NCBI GenBank assembly: GCA_018242205.1
Contig: JAFECJ010000013.1
Coordinates: 1 to 64,000 of the forward strand
DNA: 64,000 bases
Direction: 5' to 3'
DNA from: Pseudomonadota bacterium
GTDB taxonomy: Bacteria; Pseudomonadota; Alphaproteobacteria; Rhizobiales; Xanthobacteraceae
The position numbers and the translations under genes are program-made. Under the pieces are notes generated by a model. That model ran no database searches, was not told the DNA's origin, and was given only the letters and a program-made list of their open reading frames with translations. Below are positions 8,135 to 18,851 of the stretch, piece by piece (positions within the stretch are counted from its first letter, which is position 1; the number at the start of each line of letters is the position of its first letter).

Positions 8135-8353
8135 CTAGCGCCGGACCGAACCGTGGCCGCGGCGGCCCTGGCGCATCAGCAGATCGAGCGCGGCGACGCG
8201 CAGGCTCAGCGGATAATGCGGGTAGCTGGCGCGCAGAAGCTTGAGCGCTTCGGCGTCGGTGGCCGGCGAGTAACGCATCACATTGTCGGCCATGCGGCGG
8301 GCATCGGTGGCCGGATCGGCGGAGCGCCGCGCGAGGGGAAGAGCTTCACCCAT
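8135..8353 (-). CDS. Small conserved-looking protein of unknown function
   Basis: The 72-residue product has no signal peptide or membrane segment. Its middle part (MRYSPATDAEALKLLRASYP, then YPLSLRVAALDLLMRQ) looks like two or three amphipathic helices, and the C-terminus is short, Gly/Arg-rich and basic. The ATG at 8353 is chosen because AGGA lies 7 bases upstream; the longer frame to 8380 lacks one. It is convergent with livF, only 3 bases away. I believe similar proteins occur in Rhizobiales but cannot name a family or function. Confidence 0.6.
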   Translation of the reverse strand: MGEALPLARRSADPATDARRMADNVMRYSPATDAEALKLLRASYPHYPLSLRVAALDLLMRQGRRGHGSVRR

Positions 8354-8440
8354 TTTCAGTCCTGTGCGCTGTCGAACCACAAGCTGGACCCGGCTCTTCC
8401 AGTCTGCGGGCGGGATGTTAGGGATTGGTTAACAACGCAA

Positions 8441-8470
8441 ACGGCCGGCGGTTCCATGACCGCCGGCCGT
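8441..8470 (-). terminator. Strong hairpin downstream of the FAH-family gene
   Basis: ACGGCCGGCGGT at 8441-8452 and its perfect complement at 8459-8470 form a 12-bp stem with a 6-base loop. Read on the minus strand it follows the stop of the FAH-family gene (8518) by 47 bases and is followed by the T-rich TTGCGTTGTT, so it probably terminates that gene. Confidence 0.6.
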
Positions 8471-8517
8471 CCAGTCCTAACTGATTCGGGCGCGTTGCGA
8501 ATCCCCGATCTTCGCGC

Positions 8518-9219
8518 CTACTTCAAGGGCTGGCCGATGGTGACGGTCACACCGCCCACACCTTCGACGCTGCATTCCAGCTTGTCGCCCGGGACCACGG
8601 CGGCGACGCCGGCGGGCGTGCCGGTCATGATGATGTCGCCGGCGGTGAGTTCCACCATCTTCGACAGGTCAGCGATGATTTCCGGCACGTTCCAGATCAT
8701 TTGATTGATGTTGCCGTCCTGGCGGACTTTGCCGTTACAGGAGAGCGTGATGCGCGCGTCCTTCGGATGGCCGATCTCGGCGGCTGGCTTGACCGGGCCG
8801 CACGGTGCCGAATGATCGAAGTTCTTGCCCACTTCCCACGGCCGCTCCATCTTGCGCGAAGCGATCTGCAGGTCGCGGCGGGTCAGGTCGATGCCGACCG
8901 CATAGCCGTAGACGCAGTCATTGGCCTTTTCGACCGGGATATTGCGGCCGCCGCTTTTGAGGCACACGACCAGTTCAACCTCGTGGTGCATGTCCTTGGT
9001 CAGCGACGGGTAGGGCACGGTGCCGCCGTCGCCGACGATCTCGTCGGCAAACTTGGCGAAGTAGAACGGCGGCAAGCGCTCGTCCTGACCCATCTCGCGG
9101 ATGTGTTCGACATAGTTGCGGCCGACGCACCAGATGCGGCGAACCGGGAAGACCTTGGACGAGCCGGCAACCGCGAGGGCGGGCTGCGGCGGCGCTGGAA
9201 CGACGAAATCCGCGCTCAT
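8518..9219 (-). CDS. Fumarylacetoacetate hydrolase-family protein, probably fumarylpyruvate hydrolase
   Basis: The 233-residue enzyme belongs to the FAH fold, whose members cleave or rearrange acylpyruvates using a divalent metal. The N-terminal part VRRIWCVGRNYVEHIREMG and the length match NagK-type fumarylpyruvate hydrolases of the gentisate/salicylate pathway; HHEVELVVCL carries the metal-binding Glu residues and ITLSCNGKVRQDGN, TGTPAGV follow in family order. The ATG at 9219 is chosen from AAAGG 8 bases upstream and family alignment; the frame stays open to 9333. No other gentisate genes are adjacent, so the exact substrate is uncertain. Confidence 0.85.
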   Translation of the reverse strand: MSADFVVPAPPQPALAVAGSSKVFPVRRIWCVGRNYVEHIREMGQDERLPPFYFAKFADEIVGDGGTVPYPSLTKDMHHEVELVVCLKSGGRNIPVEKANDCVYGYAVGIDLTRRDLQIASRKMERPWEVGKNFDHSAPCGPVKPAAEIGHPKDARITLSCNGKVRQDGNINQMIWNVPEIIADLSKMVELTAGDIIMTGTPAGVAAVVPGDKLECSVEGVGGVTVTIGQPLK

Positions 9220-9556
9220 GAATAGGGCCTTTGCAAGATGAAACGGGAGGTGTTTGGAGGCTTTCCGGTAACGCATTCCGATCGATTGAACAAGGTGAGC
9301 TCCGCGGGGCTCACCTACCGGGCTTTGCATCACGCCTAGCCCGGGAAGCGCCCAAGGGTTGGTCGTCCAAGGCGACAGGCAGGCCGTCGGCCACGACTAC
9401 CGCGACGCCGGCTTCCCGTGCCCGGCTCACCGGCAGCTCCCACACCCCAACCGTCGGCGGCAGCCTCTTGTTGATCACAAACAAAAGTAGTAAGATATAA
9501 ATTATACAATCTATAATAGCAGACTTGGTGAGGCACTGTTTTGGGGAGGTGAAGCT
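9220..9556. other. Intergenic region with hairpin and AT-rich promoter-like block
   Basis: GGTGAGC (9294-9300) pairs with GCTCACC (9309-9315). Positions 9477-9530 are strikingly AT-rich for this genome and contain TATAAT at 9512-9517, a possible -10 element for the gene at 9557; no clear -35 is seen at the right spacing. A 55-codon minus-strand frame with a GTG at 9478 ends at 9311; it has no ribosome-binding site and is not called. Confidence 0.4.
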
Positions 9557-9841
9557 ATGATCTCGGTCACCAATGCGAGAGCTACCCCCGTGAATGTCGC
9601 GATCAATCAGTGGGGAACGGGCGGAGACACCAACTATTTCGCGCTTTCGAACAAGCAAACGGAGACTTGGGACCGCACCGACATGCGTGGCTTTGTCATG
9701 TCTCTTTCGGTGGCCGGGCGCGCGGCCCCGTATCTCGTCTTCGCCGGAAGCAAGGTGACGGTGGGGGATAAGAACGTCACCATCGATGGCGAAATCTATC
9801 CTTTGCCGAGCGATCATCCGAAGGCGCAGGCCGCAGCCTGA
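9557..9841 (+). CDS. Small protein resembling PUD1/2 (Up-regulated in Daf-2) beta-sandwich domain
   Basis: The 94-residue product has an excellent ribosome-binding site (GGGGAGGTGAAGCT before the ATG), so it is likely expressed. The run N-x-W-G-x-G-G-x-T-N-Y-F (residues 17-28), then ETWDRTDMRGFVMSL (36-50) and PYLVFAGSKVTVGD (58-71) resembles, from memory, the PUD1_2 family of aegerolysin-like beta-sandwich proteins known from nematodes, fungi and scattered bacteria. There is no signal peptide. It stands alone between an AT-rich upstream block and a convergent ABC exporter gene, which suggests acquisition by transfer. Assignment is tentative; function unknown. Confidence 0.55.
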   Translation: MISVTNARATPVNVAINQWGTGGDTNYFALSNKQTETWDRTDMRGFVMSLSVAGRAAPYLVFAGSKVTVGDKNVTIDGEIYPLPSDHPKAQAAA

Positions 9842-9929
9842 CGGCGAAAAGTCTTCGCCGATCGACCGAAGCGAAAACGCTGAGTGACGGCAGCTTGCGT
9901 TGACGAGTCGTGACCGGAGGGCCTGCGGC

Positions 9930-11738
<1,809 letters not shown>

Positions 11739-11844
11739 GCGCCCTCTGTCGGGCATCGCCCGGGGCGCGTCAAGATGGCCGAAATGCCGGATTTATGACT
11801 GTGTTATGGCCGAATGAGGGGCCGAAATGGGCGAAAGCTCCGGG

Positions 11845-12852
11845 TCAGGCGCGATCGGTGCCCGCCCGGGCGGCGTCCGCCTGCATCCGCCTCTCCCAGG
11901 CCAGCGCGTGGGCCACGATGGTGTCGAGGTCCTGGAACTGCGGGTGCCACGGCAGCGCCTTACGAATGCGTTCGACATTGGCGACCAGCGCCGGCGGATC
12001 GCCGGGGCGGCGGCCTTCGATCTCCACAGGGAAATCGTGACCGGCGACGCGGCGCACGGCATCGATGACCTCGAGCACCGAGGCGCCGCGGCCGTAGCCG
12101 CAATTGAAGGTGGCGCTGGCGCCGCCGCGTCGCAGATGACCTAGCGCGGCCGAATGCGCGCGCGCCAGATCCGTAACGTGGATGTAGTCGCGGATGCAGG
12201 TGCCATCCGGCGTATCGTAATCGGTGCCGTAGATCGCCATCTTCGACCGTTTGCCGACCGCGGTCTCGCAGGCCACCTTGATGAGATGGGTCGCGGCGGG
12301 TGTCGCCTGACCGGTGCGGCCGCGCGGATCGGCGCCTGCGACGTTGAAGTAGCGCAGGATGATGAAGCGCAGGCCGTAAGCCTTGCCGGCGTCGTGCAGC
12401 ATGATTTCCGACATCAGCTTCGACGTGCCGTAAGGCGAGATCGGATGCGTGACGGCATTCTCGCTGATCGGCACCTCCTCGGCATTGCCGTAGACGGCGG
12501 CGGTGGAGGAGAAGATCATCTGGCGCACGCCGGCTTCGATGGCCGCGTCGATCAGCGTGCAGGTGTTCATCGTGTTGTTGCGATAGTAGCCCAGCGGATC
12601 GCGCACCGAGTCCGGGACGACGATGGATGCGGCGAAATGGATGATGGCGGTGACGCCGTGCTGCTGGATGGTCTTCTTGACCAGCTCGCGATCGCCGGTC
12701 GAGCCCGAGACGAACGGAACCGTCGCCGGGAAAAGATAGCGGAAGCCGGTCGACAGATTGTCGAGCACGACGACCGGTTCACCGGCGTCGACCAGTTCGT
12801 GTACCATGTGGCTGCCGATATAACCGGCGCCGCCTGTCACCAGGATTGTCAT
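11845..12852 (-). CDS. galE: UDP-glucose 4-epimerase
   Basis: The 335-residue extended short-chain dehydrogenase interconverts UDP-glucose and UDP-galactose with bound NAD. The GGAGYIGSH nucleotide motif is at 7-15 and the catalytic Tyr141-xxx-Lys145 with the preceding SSTAAVYG are present; the RYFNVAGADPRG and RDYIHVTDLARAH stretches are specific to GalE. It probably feeds galactose into the core oligosaccharide. It is divergent from waaC across 156 bases that hold several TTAAC-like words but no recognisable pair of promoter boxes. It may share a transcript with the ABC exporter gene 106 bases downstream. Confidence 0.95.
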   Translation of the reverse strand: MTILVTGGAGYIGSHMVHELVDAGEPVVVLDNLSTGFRYLFPATVPFVSGSTGDRELVKKTIQQHGVTAIIHFAASIVVPDSVRDPLGYYRNNTMNTCTLIDAAIEAGVRQMIFSSTAAVYGNAEEVPISENAVTHPISPYGTSKLMSEIMLHDAGKAYGLRFIILRYFNVAGADPRGRTGQATPAATHLIKVACETAVGKRSKMAIYGTDYDTPDGTCIRDYIHVTDLARAHSAALGHLRRGGASATFNCGYGRGASVLEVIDAVRRVAGHDFPVEIEGRRPGDPPALVANVERIRKALPWHPQFQDLDTIVAHALAWERRMQADAARAGTDRA

Positions 12853-13008
12853 GACTGCCCCCGCGTACAGTTAACTTCTTTACAGGGCAATCGTGAAAAG
12901 ACAGGTATCTCTCGCGTGTAAACTCTCCGTAATCGCGGTCATTGTTAACGCGCGGTAACCGGGGTATGAGGCCCATTAACTCTTGAGGCGTCGCGCGCCG
13001 GACGGACG

Positions 13009-13959
13009 ATGCGGGAAATTCTTTTCATCAAGACCTCGTCGCTCGGCGACGTGATCCATCATCTGCCCGCGGTGACGGATGCGCGCCGCGCGCTGCCGGG
13101 CGCCCAGATTTCCTGGGTGGTGGAAGAAGCCTTCGCGCCGCTGGCGCGCCTGCATCCCGGCGTCGACGACATTATCCCGGTGGCGTCGCGCCGCTGGCGC
13201 AAGACGCTGTGGTCGGCACGGACCTGGCACGAGATCCGGCGGACCTGCGCGGCGCTTCGCGTGCATCGCTATGATTGCGTCATCGACACCCAGGGGCTCT
13301 TGCGCAGCGGCGTGATCGCCCGCGTCGCGCGCGGCGAAAGGCATGGCTACGATCGCGCCAGCATCCGCGAGCCGCTGGCGACTCTCTTTTACGACGTTCG
13401 CCACGTCGTCAGCCGGGAGTTGCACGCGGTGGAGCGGAACCGCCGATTGACTGCATTGGCGCTCGGTTATGAGGCGAGCGGCGCGCCCGACTACAACCTG
13501 TCGCAGATGCGGCTGGCGGCGCCGGCGAAGCCTTATGTCGTTCTGCTGCATGCGACCGCGCAGGCGAAGAAGGAGTGGCCGGTGGCGCACTGGATCGCGC
13601 TCGGGCAATCGCTGGCGCAGGCCGATCTGTCCGTCGTGCTGCCCTGGGGCACCGAAGTTGAACGGCAGCGCAGCGAGACGATCGCCGCCGCGGTGCCGAA
13701 TTCAAGCGTGCCGGCTCGCGCGCCGCTCGATCAGGTGGCGCGGCTTATCGCTGGCGCGCGCTGCGTCGTCGGCGTCGATACCGGCCTCTTGCATCTGGCC
13801 GCGGCGTTGACGGTGCCGCTGGTCGCGATCTTCGCGGGCAGCCAGCCGAAGCTGACGGGCCCGGTCGGCTCCGGACCAATGACGGTGCTCGGCGCCGATG
13901 GCGCGCCGCCGTCGCTCGACGAGGTTAAGGCAGCGGTTGCACCAACGATTGCGCCCTAA
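13009..13959 (+). CDS. waaC: Lipopolysaccharide heptosyltransferase I
   Basis: The 316-residue GT9 glycosyltransferase adds the first heptose to Kdo of the inner core, using ADP-heptose, at the cytoplasmic face of the inner membrane. The N-terminal KTSSLGDVIHHLPAVTDA is diagnostic of WaaC, and the nucleotide-sugar loop GVDTGLLHLAAAL is at 255-267. Length fits. It is divergent from galE and convergent with kdsD, separated from it by a pair of palindromic repeats. With waaF, hldD and hldE it shows that the organism makes a heptose-containing core. Confidence 0.93.
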   Translation: MREILFIKTSSLGDVIHHLPAVTDARRALPGAQISWVVEEAFAPLARLHPGVDDIIPVASRRWRKTLWSARTWHEIRRTCAALRVHRYDCVIDTQGLLRSGVIARVARGERHGYDRASIREPLATLFYDVRHVVSRELHAVERNRRLTALALGYEASGAPDYNLSQMRLAAPAKPYVVLLHATAQAKKEWPVAHWIALGQSLAQADLSVVLPWGTEVERQRSETIAAAVPNSSVPARAPLDQVARLIAGARCVVGVDTGLLHLAAALTVPLVAIFAGSQPKLTGPVGSGPMTVLGADGAPPSLDEVKAAVAPTIAP

Positions 13960-13968
13960 TATCCGTTC

Positions 13969-14044
13969 GTCCCCGCCAAAGCGGGGACTAAGAGCGACAA
14001 GTGAGAGTATCGAATAAAGACTGGGTTCCCGCCTTTGCGGGAAC
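13969..14044. repeat. Paired short palindromes between waaC and kdsD
   Basis: Two perfect 8-bp hairpins occur: GTCCCCGC/GCGGGGAC at 13969-13988 (loop CAAA) and GTTCCCGC/GCGGGAAC at 14025-14044 (loop CTTT). They belong to the same sequence type as the palindrome at 61313-61332. Placed between convergent genes, they may also act as bidirectional terminators, though there are no T tracts. Confidence 0.7.
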
Positions 14045-14081
14045 GATCGGTGGGTGTGGCGCCGTAGATGGCTTGCGGCGA

Positions 14082-15086
14082 CTACGCCGCGCCGGCGCGC
14101 AAGAGATCGTGCACGTGGATGATGCCGACCGGCTTGCCGGCCTCGACCACGAACAAGGCCGTGACCTTGGTGGTGTTGAGCAGTTCCAGCGTCTCGCTCA
14201 TCAACTGATCCGGCCGCACGCTCTTCGGCGACCTGGTCATCACCGTATCGACGCTGGCGTCGAGCAGTCCGTTGCGCATGTGGCGCCGCAGATCGCCGTC
14301 GGTGATGATGCCGGTGAGCTTGCCCTGCGCATCGGTGATGCCGACGCAGCCAAAGCCCTTAGCCGTCATATGGACGAGGGCGTCCGACATCTTGGTGCCG
14401 AGCGGCGCCAGCGGCACCGCATCGCCCTTGTGCATGAATTCGCCGACGGTCTTGAGCTGCGCGCCGAGCTTGCCGCCGGGATGCAGATGGCCGAAGTCGA
14501 TGGCGGTGAAGCCGTGGCTCTCGAGCAGCGCGATCGCCAGCGCATCGCCTAGCGCGAGCTGCATCAGCGCCGAAGTCGTTGGCGCCAGATTGTGCGGGCA
14601 GGCTTCGCGCGCCTGCGGCAGCGTCAGCGCGACGTCGGCGGCTTTCGCCAAGGTGGAGTCGGCATTCGCCGTCAAAGCAATGAGGCCGATGTCGTGACGG
14701 CGCGAATAATCGATAAGATTTTTCAGCTCGGCGGTCTCACCGGACCACGACAGCGCCAGGATCACATCGTGCTTGGTGATCATGCCGAGATCGCCGTGGC
14801 TGGCTTCCGCCGGATGGACGAAAGAGGCGGGAGTGCCGGTCGAAGCGAAGGTGGATGCGATCTTGTTGCCGATATGGCCCGATTTGCCCATGCCGGTGAC
14901 GATGACGCGGCCGCTTGCAGCCTTGATCAGGTCGATGGCCGCGGCGAAGGGCGCGCCCAGGCCATCGCGCAGGCTCGCCGCCAGCGCGGTGATACCGGAG
15001 CCTTCGGCATCCAGGGTACGCAGGGCGCTGTCGATCGCGGCCTGCGCCTGTTCGCTGCGCTTGTCGGCGGCCTGGAGCTTGGCCAT
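14082..15086 (-). CDS. kdsD: D-arabinose-5-phosphate isomerase (KpsF/GutQ family)
   Basis: The 334-residue enzyme converts D-ribulose 5-phosphate to D-arabinose 5-phosphate, the first step to Kdo. A SIS sugar-isomerase domain spans about residues 40-175, with GMGKSGHIGNK at 65-75, HPAEASHGDLGM near 91-102 and SGET at 115-118. Two CBS repeats occupy about 205-330. The ATG at 15086 is preceded by GGAAGGAAG; an in-frame GTG at 15104 adds six residues. It lies 75 bases downstream of waaF on the same strand, consistent with a small core-biosynthesis operon. Confidence 0.95.
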   Translation of the reverse strand: MAKLQAADKRSEQAQAAIDSALRTLDAEGSGITALAASLRDGLGAPFAAAIDLIKAASGRVIVTGMGKSGHIGNKIASTFASTGTPASFVHPAEASHGDLGMITKHDVILALSWSGETAELKNLIDYSRRHDIGLIALTANADSTLAKAADVALTLPQAREACPHNLAPTTSALMQLALGDALAIALLESHGFTAIDFGHLHPGGKLGAQLKTVGEFMHKGDAVPLAPLGTKMSDALVHMTAKGFGCVGITDAQGKLTGIITDGDLRRHMRNGLLDASVDTVMTRSPKSVRPDQLMSETLELLNTTKVTALFVVEAGKPVGIIHVHDLLRAGAA

Positions 15087-15161
15087 GGGTGAACTTCCTT
15101 CCACGGGCGGACTTACCTAGCACGGAACGGCGGATGCCGTCAGGAGCGAGCTACTGATGCG

Positions 15162-16217
15162 TTAACGCTTTGATTTGGCGTCGGAAAGGGCCTTCCGAGC
15201 CGCCTGGAGAACACTGTCCACAGAAACCCCGGCGGTCGACCGGTGGGCGACCGCGTCGTTGCCGACGAGGCGGGCCTTCTGGCGGGTCTCCTCGTCGCCG
15301 GGCGGCTCGAGAATCGCCGCGACCGGGTTGAGCGGCTTCCAGTGCCAGGGACTGGTCGGGCCGAAAATGGCGACGGTCGGCGTGCCCAGCGCGGCCGAGA
15401 CATGCATCAGACCGGAATCGTTGGTCACCGACACATCGGCCGCGGCCAGCGCCAAGACGGCGTTGCGCAGGTCGGTGCCGGTCAGATCGCGGACGCGCAG
15501 GCCTGCGGTGTCCGCGATCAGCCGGGCAGTGTCGGTTTCAGCGGGACCACCGAGCACCCAGACCGATGCGCCGTCGTCGGCCAGCGCCTTGGCGAGCGCG
15601 GCATAGTATTCCGGTGGCCAGGCCTTGCCTGCGCCGACCGCTCCAGGCGATAGGGTGACGATCGGGCAGGGCTCGCCGGCGAGGTCGTGCACATCCTTCC
15701 AGCGCGCCAATTCGTCGGCGCCGACTTTCAGCTCGGGCAGCGGCCATTCGGCGGGCAGTTTGGCGTCTCGCGGCAGGGCCAGCGCACCCATCTGGTCGAT
15801 CATCCGCGGCAATTTGAGTTCGCCCCAGCGCATGTCGTTGATCAGGCCGAAGCGGGCTTCGCCGGCAAAACCGGAGCGTATCGGAATGCCGGCCATGGCC
15901 GGGGCCAGTGCCGCCTTCCATTTGCGCGACATGATCAGGGCCTGGCCGTAGCCGTTGCGGCGCAGCCGGGCGGCGAGGTCGCGCTGGATCGCCCAGCCGA
16001 GGCGCTTGCGCGGCTGGTCGGAGATGACCGCCTGGCGGACCCCGGGCATGTAGTCGGCAAGGGGGGAGCAGAGGGTCGAGGACACCATGTCGACCGGCCG
16101 ATCGGGGGCCTCCGCCTTCAGGAGGCGGACCACGGAGTGGACCCGCACGAAGTCGCCGATCCAAACGAACGGGACGATCAGGACCGGACGGTCGGGGTGG
16201 GCGGGGTCGATGGTCAT
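15162..16217 (-). CDS. waaF: Lipopolysaccharide heptosyltransferase II-type glycosyltransferase
   Basis: The 351-residue GT9 enzyme has the WaaF-like beginning PVLIVPFVWIGDFVRVHSVV and the nucleotide-sugar binding loop NDSGLMHVSAALGTPTVAIF followed by GPTSPWHWKPLNP. It should add the second inner-core heptose from ADP-heptose. The ATG at 16217 fits the family start; the frame also has an ATG at 16262 that would add 15 Pro/Arg-rich residues. No strong ribosome-binding site separates them. It is divergent from hldD, whose product makes its donor sugar, over about 160 bases. Confidence 0.88.
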   Translation of the reverse strand: MTIDPAHPDRPVLIVPFVWIGDFVRVHSVVRLLKAEAPDRPVDMVSSTLCSPLADYMPGVRQAVISDQPRKRLGWAIQRDLAARLRRNGYGQALIMSRKWKAALAPAMAGIPIRSGFAGEARFGLINDMRWGELKLPRMIDQMGALALPRDAKLPAEWPLPELKVGADELARWKDVHDLAGEPCPIVTLSPGAVGAGKAWPPEYYAALAKALADDGASVWVLGGPAETDTARLIADTAGLRVRDLTGTDLRNAVLALAAADVSVTNDSGLMHVSAALGTPTVAIFGPTSPWHWKPLNPVAAILEPPGDEETRQKARLVGNDAVAHRSTAGVSVDSVLQAARKALSDAKSKR

Positions 16218-16375
16218 GCGCTGTGGCGTTTGCCTTGGCCGCGAGGGGCTGTCCAGCGGCATTTTTTACCGTTTCCAGAGGCATTTGGCTCTGATCGGCC
16301 CGGTCCATTTGCGCCTCCGCTCGGACTGGGGCAAAGGATGACCCGGGTTATTCGGGCGGGTAGAGCGCAGCCTCC

Positions 16376-17356
16376 ATGTTACTGGTCACCGGCGGGGCCG
16401 GGTTCATCGGGTCGAACATTGTGGCGAGCCTCAACGAGGCCGGCCGGACCGATGTCGTCGTCAATGACGTGCTGGGTTCCGACGCCAAGTGGCGCAACCT
16501 CGCCAAACGCCAGATCGCCGACTTCGTGCCGCCGGTGGACCTCGCCAAATGGCTCGACGGCCGCAAGCTCGAGGCGGTGATCCATATGGGCGCCATCTCC
16601 TCGACCACCGCCACGGACGGCGACGAGGTGATGGAGAACAATTTTCGCCTGTCGCTGCGCCTGCTCGATTGGTGCACGCAGACCGGCACGCCGTTCGTTT
16701 ACGCGTCGTCGGCCGCGACCTATGGCGACCGCGACGCCAACTTCGTCGATGACTGGTCGCTCGAGGAACTGCGCAAGCTGCGGCCGATGAATCTTTACGG
16801 CTGGTCGAAGCACTTGTTCGATCTCGCGCTGGTCGATCGTGTCTTGAAGAAAGATAAACTGCCGCCGCGCTGGGTCGGCCTGAAGTTTTTCAACGTCTAC
16901 GGCCCGAACGAATACCACAAGGGTGCGATGGCGAGCGTGCTCTCGAAAGTGTTCGACGGCGCCAAGGCGGGCGCGCCTGTCAGGCTATTCAAATCGCACC
17001 GCGATGGCATCGTCGACGGCGACCAGCGTCGCGACTTCATCTATGTCGACGACGTGGTCTCGGTGGTGCGCTGGGCCATGGACGGTAGCGACAAGAACGG
17101 CATCTTCAATGTCGGCACCGGCAAGGCCGAGAGCTTCAAGGACATGATCGCCGCCATGTTCAAGGCGATGGGCCGCGCGCCAAACATTGAGTACGTCGAC
17201 ATGCCGGTCTCGATCCGCGACCAGTACCAGTATTTCACACAGGCCGATGTCGGCAATCTGCGCCGCGCCGGCTACAATGCCGGCTTCACGTCGCTCGACA
17301 AGGCGGTCGCGCAATACGTGAGCGGCTATCTCGATCAGGCCGATAAGTACAAATAA
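16376..17356 (+). CDS. hldD: ADP-L-glycero-D-manno-heptose 6-epimerase
   Basis: The 326-residue extended SDR inverts C6 of ADP-D-glycero-D-manno-heptose to give the donor used by WaaC and WaaF. The dinucleotide motif GGAGFIGSN is at 6-14 and Tyr141-xxx-Lys145 in [11 protein letters not shown] gives the catalytic pair. The stretch [18 protein letters not shown] is characteristic of HldD. Length is normal. hldE begins 2 bases after the stop, so the two heptose-donor genes are co-transcribed. Confidence 0.96.
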   Translation: MLLVTGGAGFIGSNIVASLNEAGRTDVVVNDVLGSDAKWRNLAKRQIADFVPPVDLAKWLDGRKLEAVIHMGAISSTTATDGDEVMENNFRLSLRLLDWCTQTGTPFVYASSAATYGDRDANFVDDWSLEELRKLRPMNLYGWSKHLFDLALVDRVLKKDKLPPRWVGLKFFNVYGPNEYHKGAMASVLSKVFDGAKAGAPVRLFKSHRDGIVDGDQRRDFIYVDDVVSVVRWAMDGSDKNGIFNVGTGKAESFKDMIAAMFKAMGRAPNIEYVDMPVSIRDQYQYFTQADVGNLRRAGYNAGFTSLDKAVAQYVSGYLDQADKYK

Positions 17357-17358
17357 TC

Positions 17359-18831
17359 ATGTTTGATTTTGACAAACATCTGGCCGGCCTGTCGCAGCAG
17401 ACGGTGCTTTGCATCGGCGACCTGATGCTCGACGAGTTCGTCTATGGCGACGTCTCGCGCATCTCGCCGGAGGCGCCGACGCCGGTGATCGCGGTCAAGC
17501 GCACAGAGATCATGGTCGGCGGCGCCGGCAATGTCGCGCGCAATCTGGTGGCGCTCGGCACGCGCTGTATCTTCATCGGCGTGGTCGGCGACGACGAGGC
17601 CGGCAAGGCGCTGACCGGCGCGTTGTCGCTGCATCCGCTGATCGAATTCTATCTCGCCACCGACGCCGAGCGCATGACGACGCGGAAGGTGCGCTTCGTC
17701 TCCGAGCATCATTCGGCCCATATGCTGCGCGCCGATTGGGAAGTGGCGTCGCCGATCGCGCCCGCCGCCGAAGAGGCGCTGATCGGCTATGCGATCGACG
17801 CCATCCCGCGCGCCGGCGCGGTGGTGCTGTCGGATTACGCCAAGGGCGCGCTTACTCCTCGCGTCGTGCGCGCCGTGATCGACGCTGCCAACAAGGCCGG
17901 CAAACCGGTGATCGTCGATCCCAAGGGGCGCGACTATTCGATCTATCGCGGCGCCACCTTGATCACGCCGAACCGCCAGGAACTCGCCGCCGCGACCAAT
18001 ACTACAGCCCGTAGCGACGATGAGATCGCCGAGGCCGCGCTCGGCCTCAAGACCGCGCTCGGCACTCAGGCAGTGCTGGTGACGCGTAGCGAAGACGGCA
18101 TGACGTTGGTGAACGACGGGCCGCCGGTCCATGTGCCGTCTTATGCGGTCAAGGTGCGCGACGTGTCTGGCGCCGGCGACACCGTGGTCGCCGTTTTGTC
18201 GGCGATGCTGGCGATGAAGACGGACTTCGAAAGCGCGATGCGCGCCGCCAATGCCGCCGCCGCGGTGGTGGTCGGCAAGCGCGGCACCGCGACGCTGACC
18301 GTCGACGAGCTTCGTCATCGTATCTTGCCGGAGGCGTCGCTCGCCGCCGAGGACAAGATCGTGTTCGACTGGTCGCAACTCGACGAGCCGCTCGACCTGT
18401 GGCGCCGCCAGGGCCTGCGCATCGGCTTCACCAATGGCTGCTTCGATCTCTTGCATCCCGGCCACGTCAAGCTCTTGGCCAGCGCGCGCGCCGCTTGCGA
18501 CCGTCTGGTCGTCGGCCTCAACAGCGACGCCTCGGTGACGCGACTGAAGGGCGAGGGCCGTCCAGTGCAGAACGCGCAATCGCGCGCCGAAGTCCTGGCC
18601 GCGCTCGAGGCGGTCGATCTGGTCGTCATCTTCGAGCAGGATACGCCGCGCGAATTGATCGCCGCGGTCAAACCGACGGTGCTGGTCAAGGGCAGCGACT
18701 ACACCCGCGAGCAGGTCGTCGGCCATGACATCGTCGAAGCGCTTGGCGGCGTCGTCGTGCTGGTCGATCTGGTGCCCAATCAATCCACCACCTCGATGGT
18801 TGAGCGCTCGCGCGCGGGCAAGGGCCGCTGA
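17359..18831 (+). CDS. hldE: Bifunctional heptose 7-phosphate kinase / heptose 1-phosphate adenylyltransferase
   Basis: The 490-residue cytoplasmic protein makes the activated heptose. The N-terminal ribokinase-type domain (about 1-320) has GGAGNVARN at 54-62 and the catalytic GAGDT at 271-275. The C-terminal cytidylyltransferase-like domain (about 350-490) has [13 protein letters not shown] at 357-369 and ends with the typical [12 protein letters not shown]. Domain order and length match HldE of enterobacteria. It is directly coupled to hldD upstream and followed by two glycosyltransferase genes. Confidence 0.97.
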   Translation: MFDFDKHLAGLSQQTVLCIGDLMLDEFVYGDVSRISPEAPTPVIAVKRTEIMVGGAGNVARNLVALGTRCIFIGVVGDDEAGKALTGALSLHPLIEFYLATDAERMTTRKVRFVSEHHSAHMLRADWEVASPIAPAAEEALIGYAIDAIPRAGAVVLSDYAKGALTPRVVRAVIDAANKAGKPVIVDPKGRDYSIYRGATLITPNRQELAAATNTTARSDDEIAEAALGLKTALGTQAVLVTRSEDGMTLVNDGPPVHVPSYAVKVRDVSGAGDTVVAVLSAMLAMKTDFESAMRAANAAAAVVVGKRGTATLTVDELRHRILPEASLAAEDKIVFDWSQLDEPLDLWRRQGLRIGFTNGCFDLLHPGHVKLLASARAACDRLVVGLNSDASVTRLKGEGRPVQNAQSRAEVLAALEAVDLVVIFEQDTPRELIAAVKPTVLVKGSDYTREQVVGHDIVEALGGVVVLVDLVPNQSTTSMVERSRAGKGR

Positions 18832-18851
18832 AGCTTGAGAGGACTTCGGTG

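Noticed and set aside
9311..9478. 55-codon minus-strand frame beginning with GTG at 9478
   Set aside because: It reads plausibly (PPTVGVWELPVSRAREAG) and starts at an AT-rich block, but has no ribosome-binding site and I cannot match it to a family; it may be a gene remnant.
12945..12959. TTAA-N7-TAAC in the galE/waaC intergenic region as a CtrA site
   Set aside because: The second half-site matches only half of TTAA, unlike the perfect box at 57992.
17335..18783. Long minus-strand frame opposite hldE
   Set aside because: His/Arg/Asp-rich antisense shadow with no domain and no ribosome-binding site; hldE is unambiguous.
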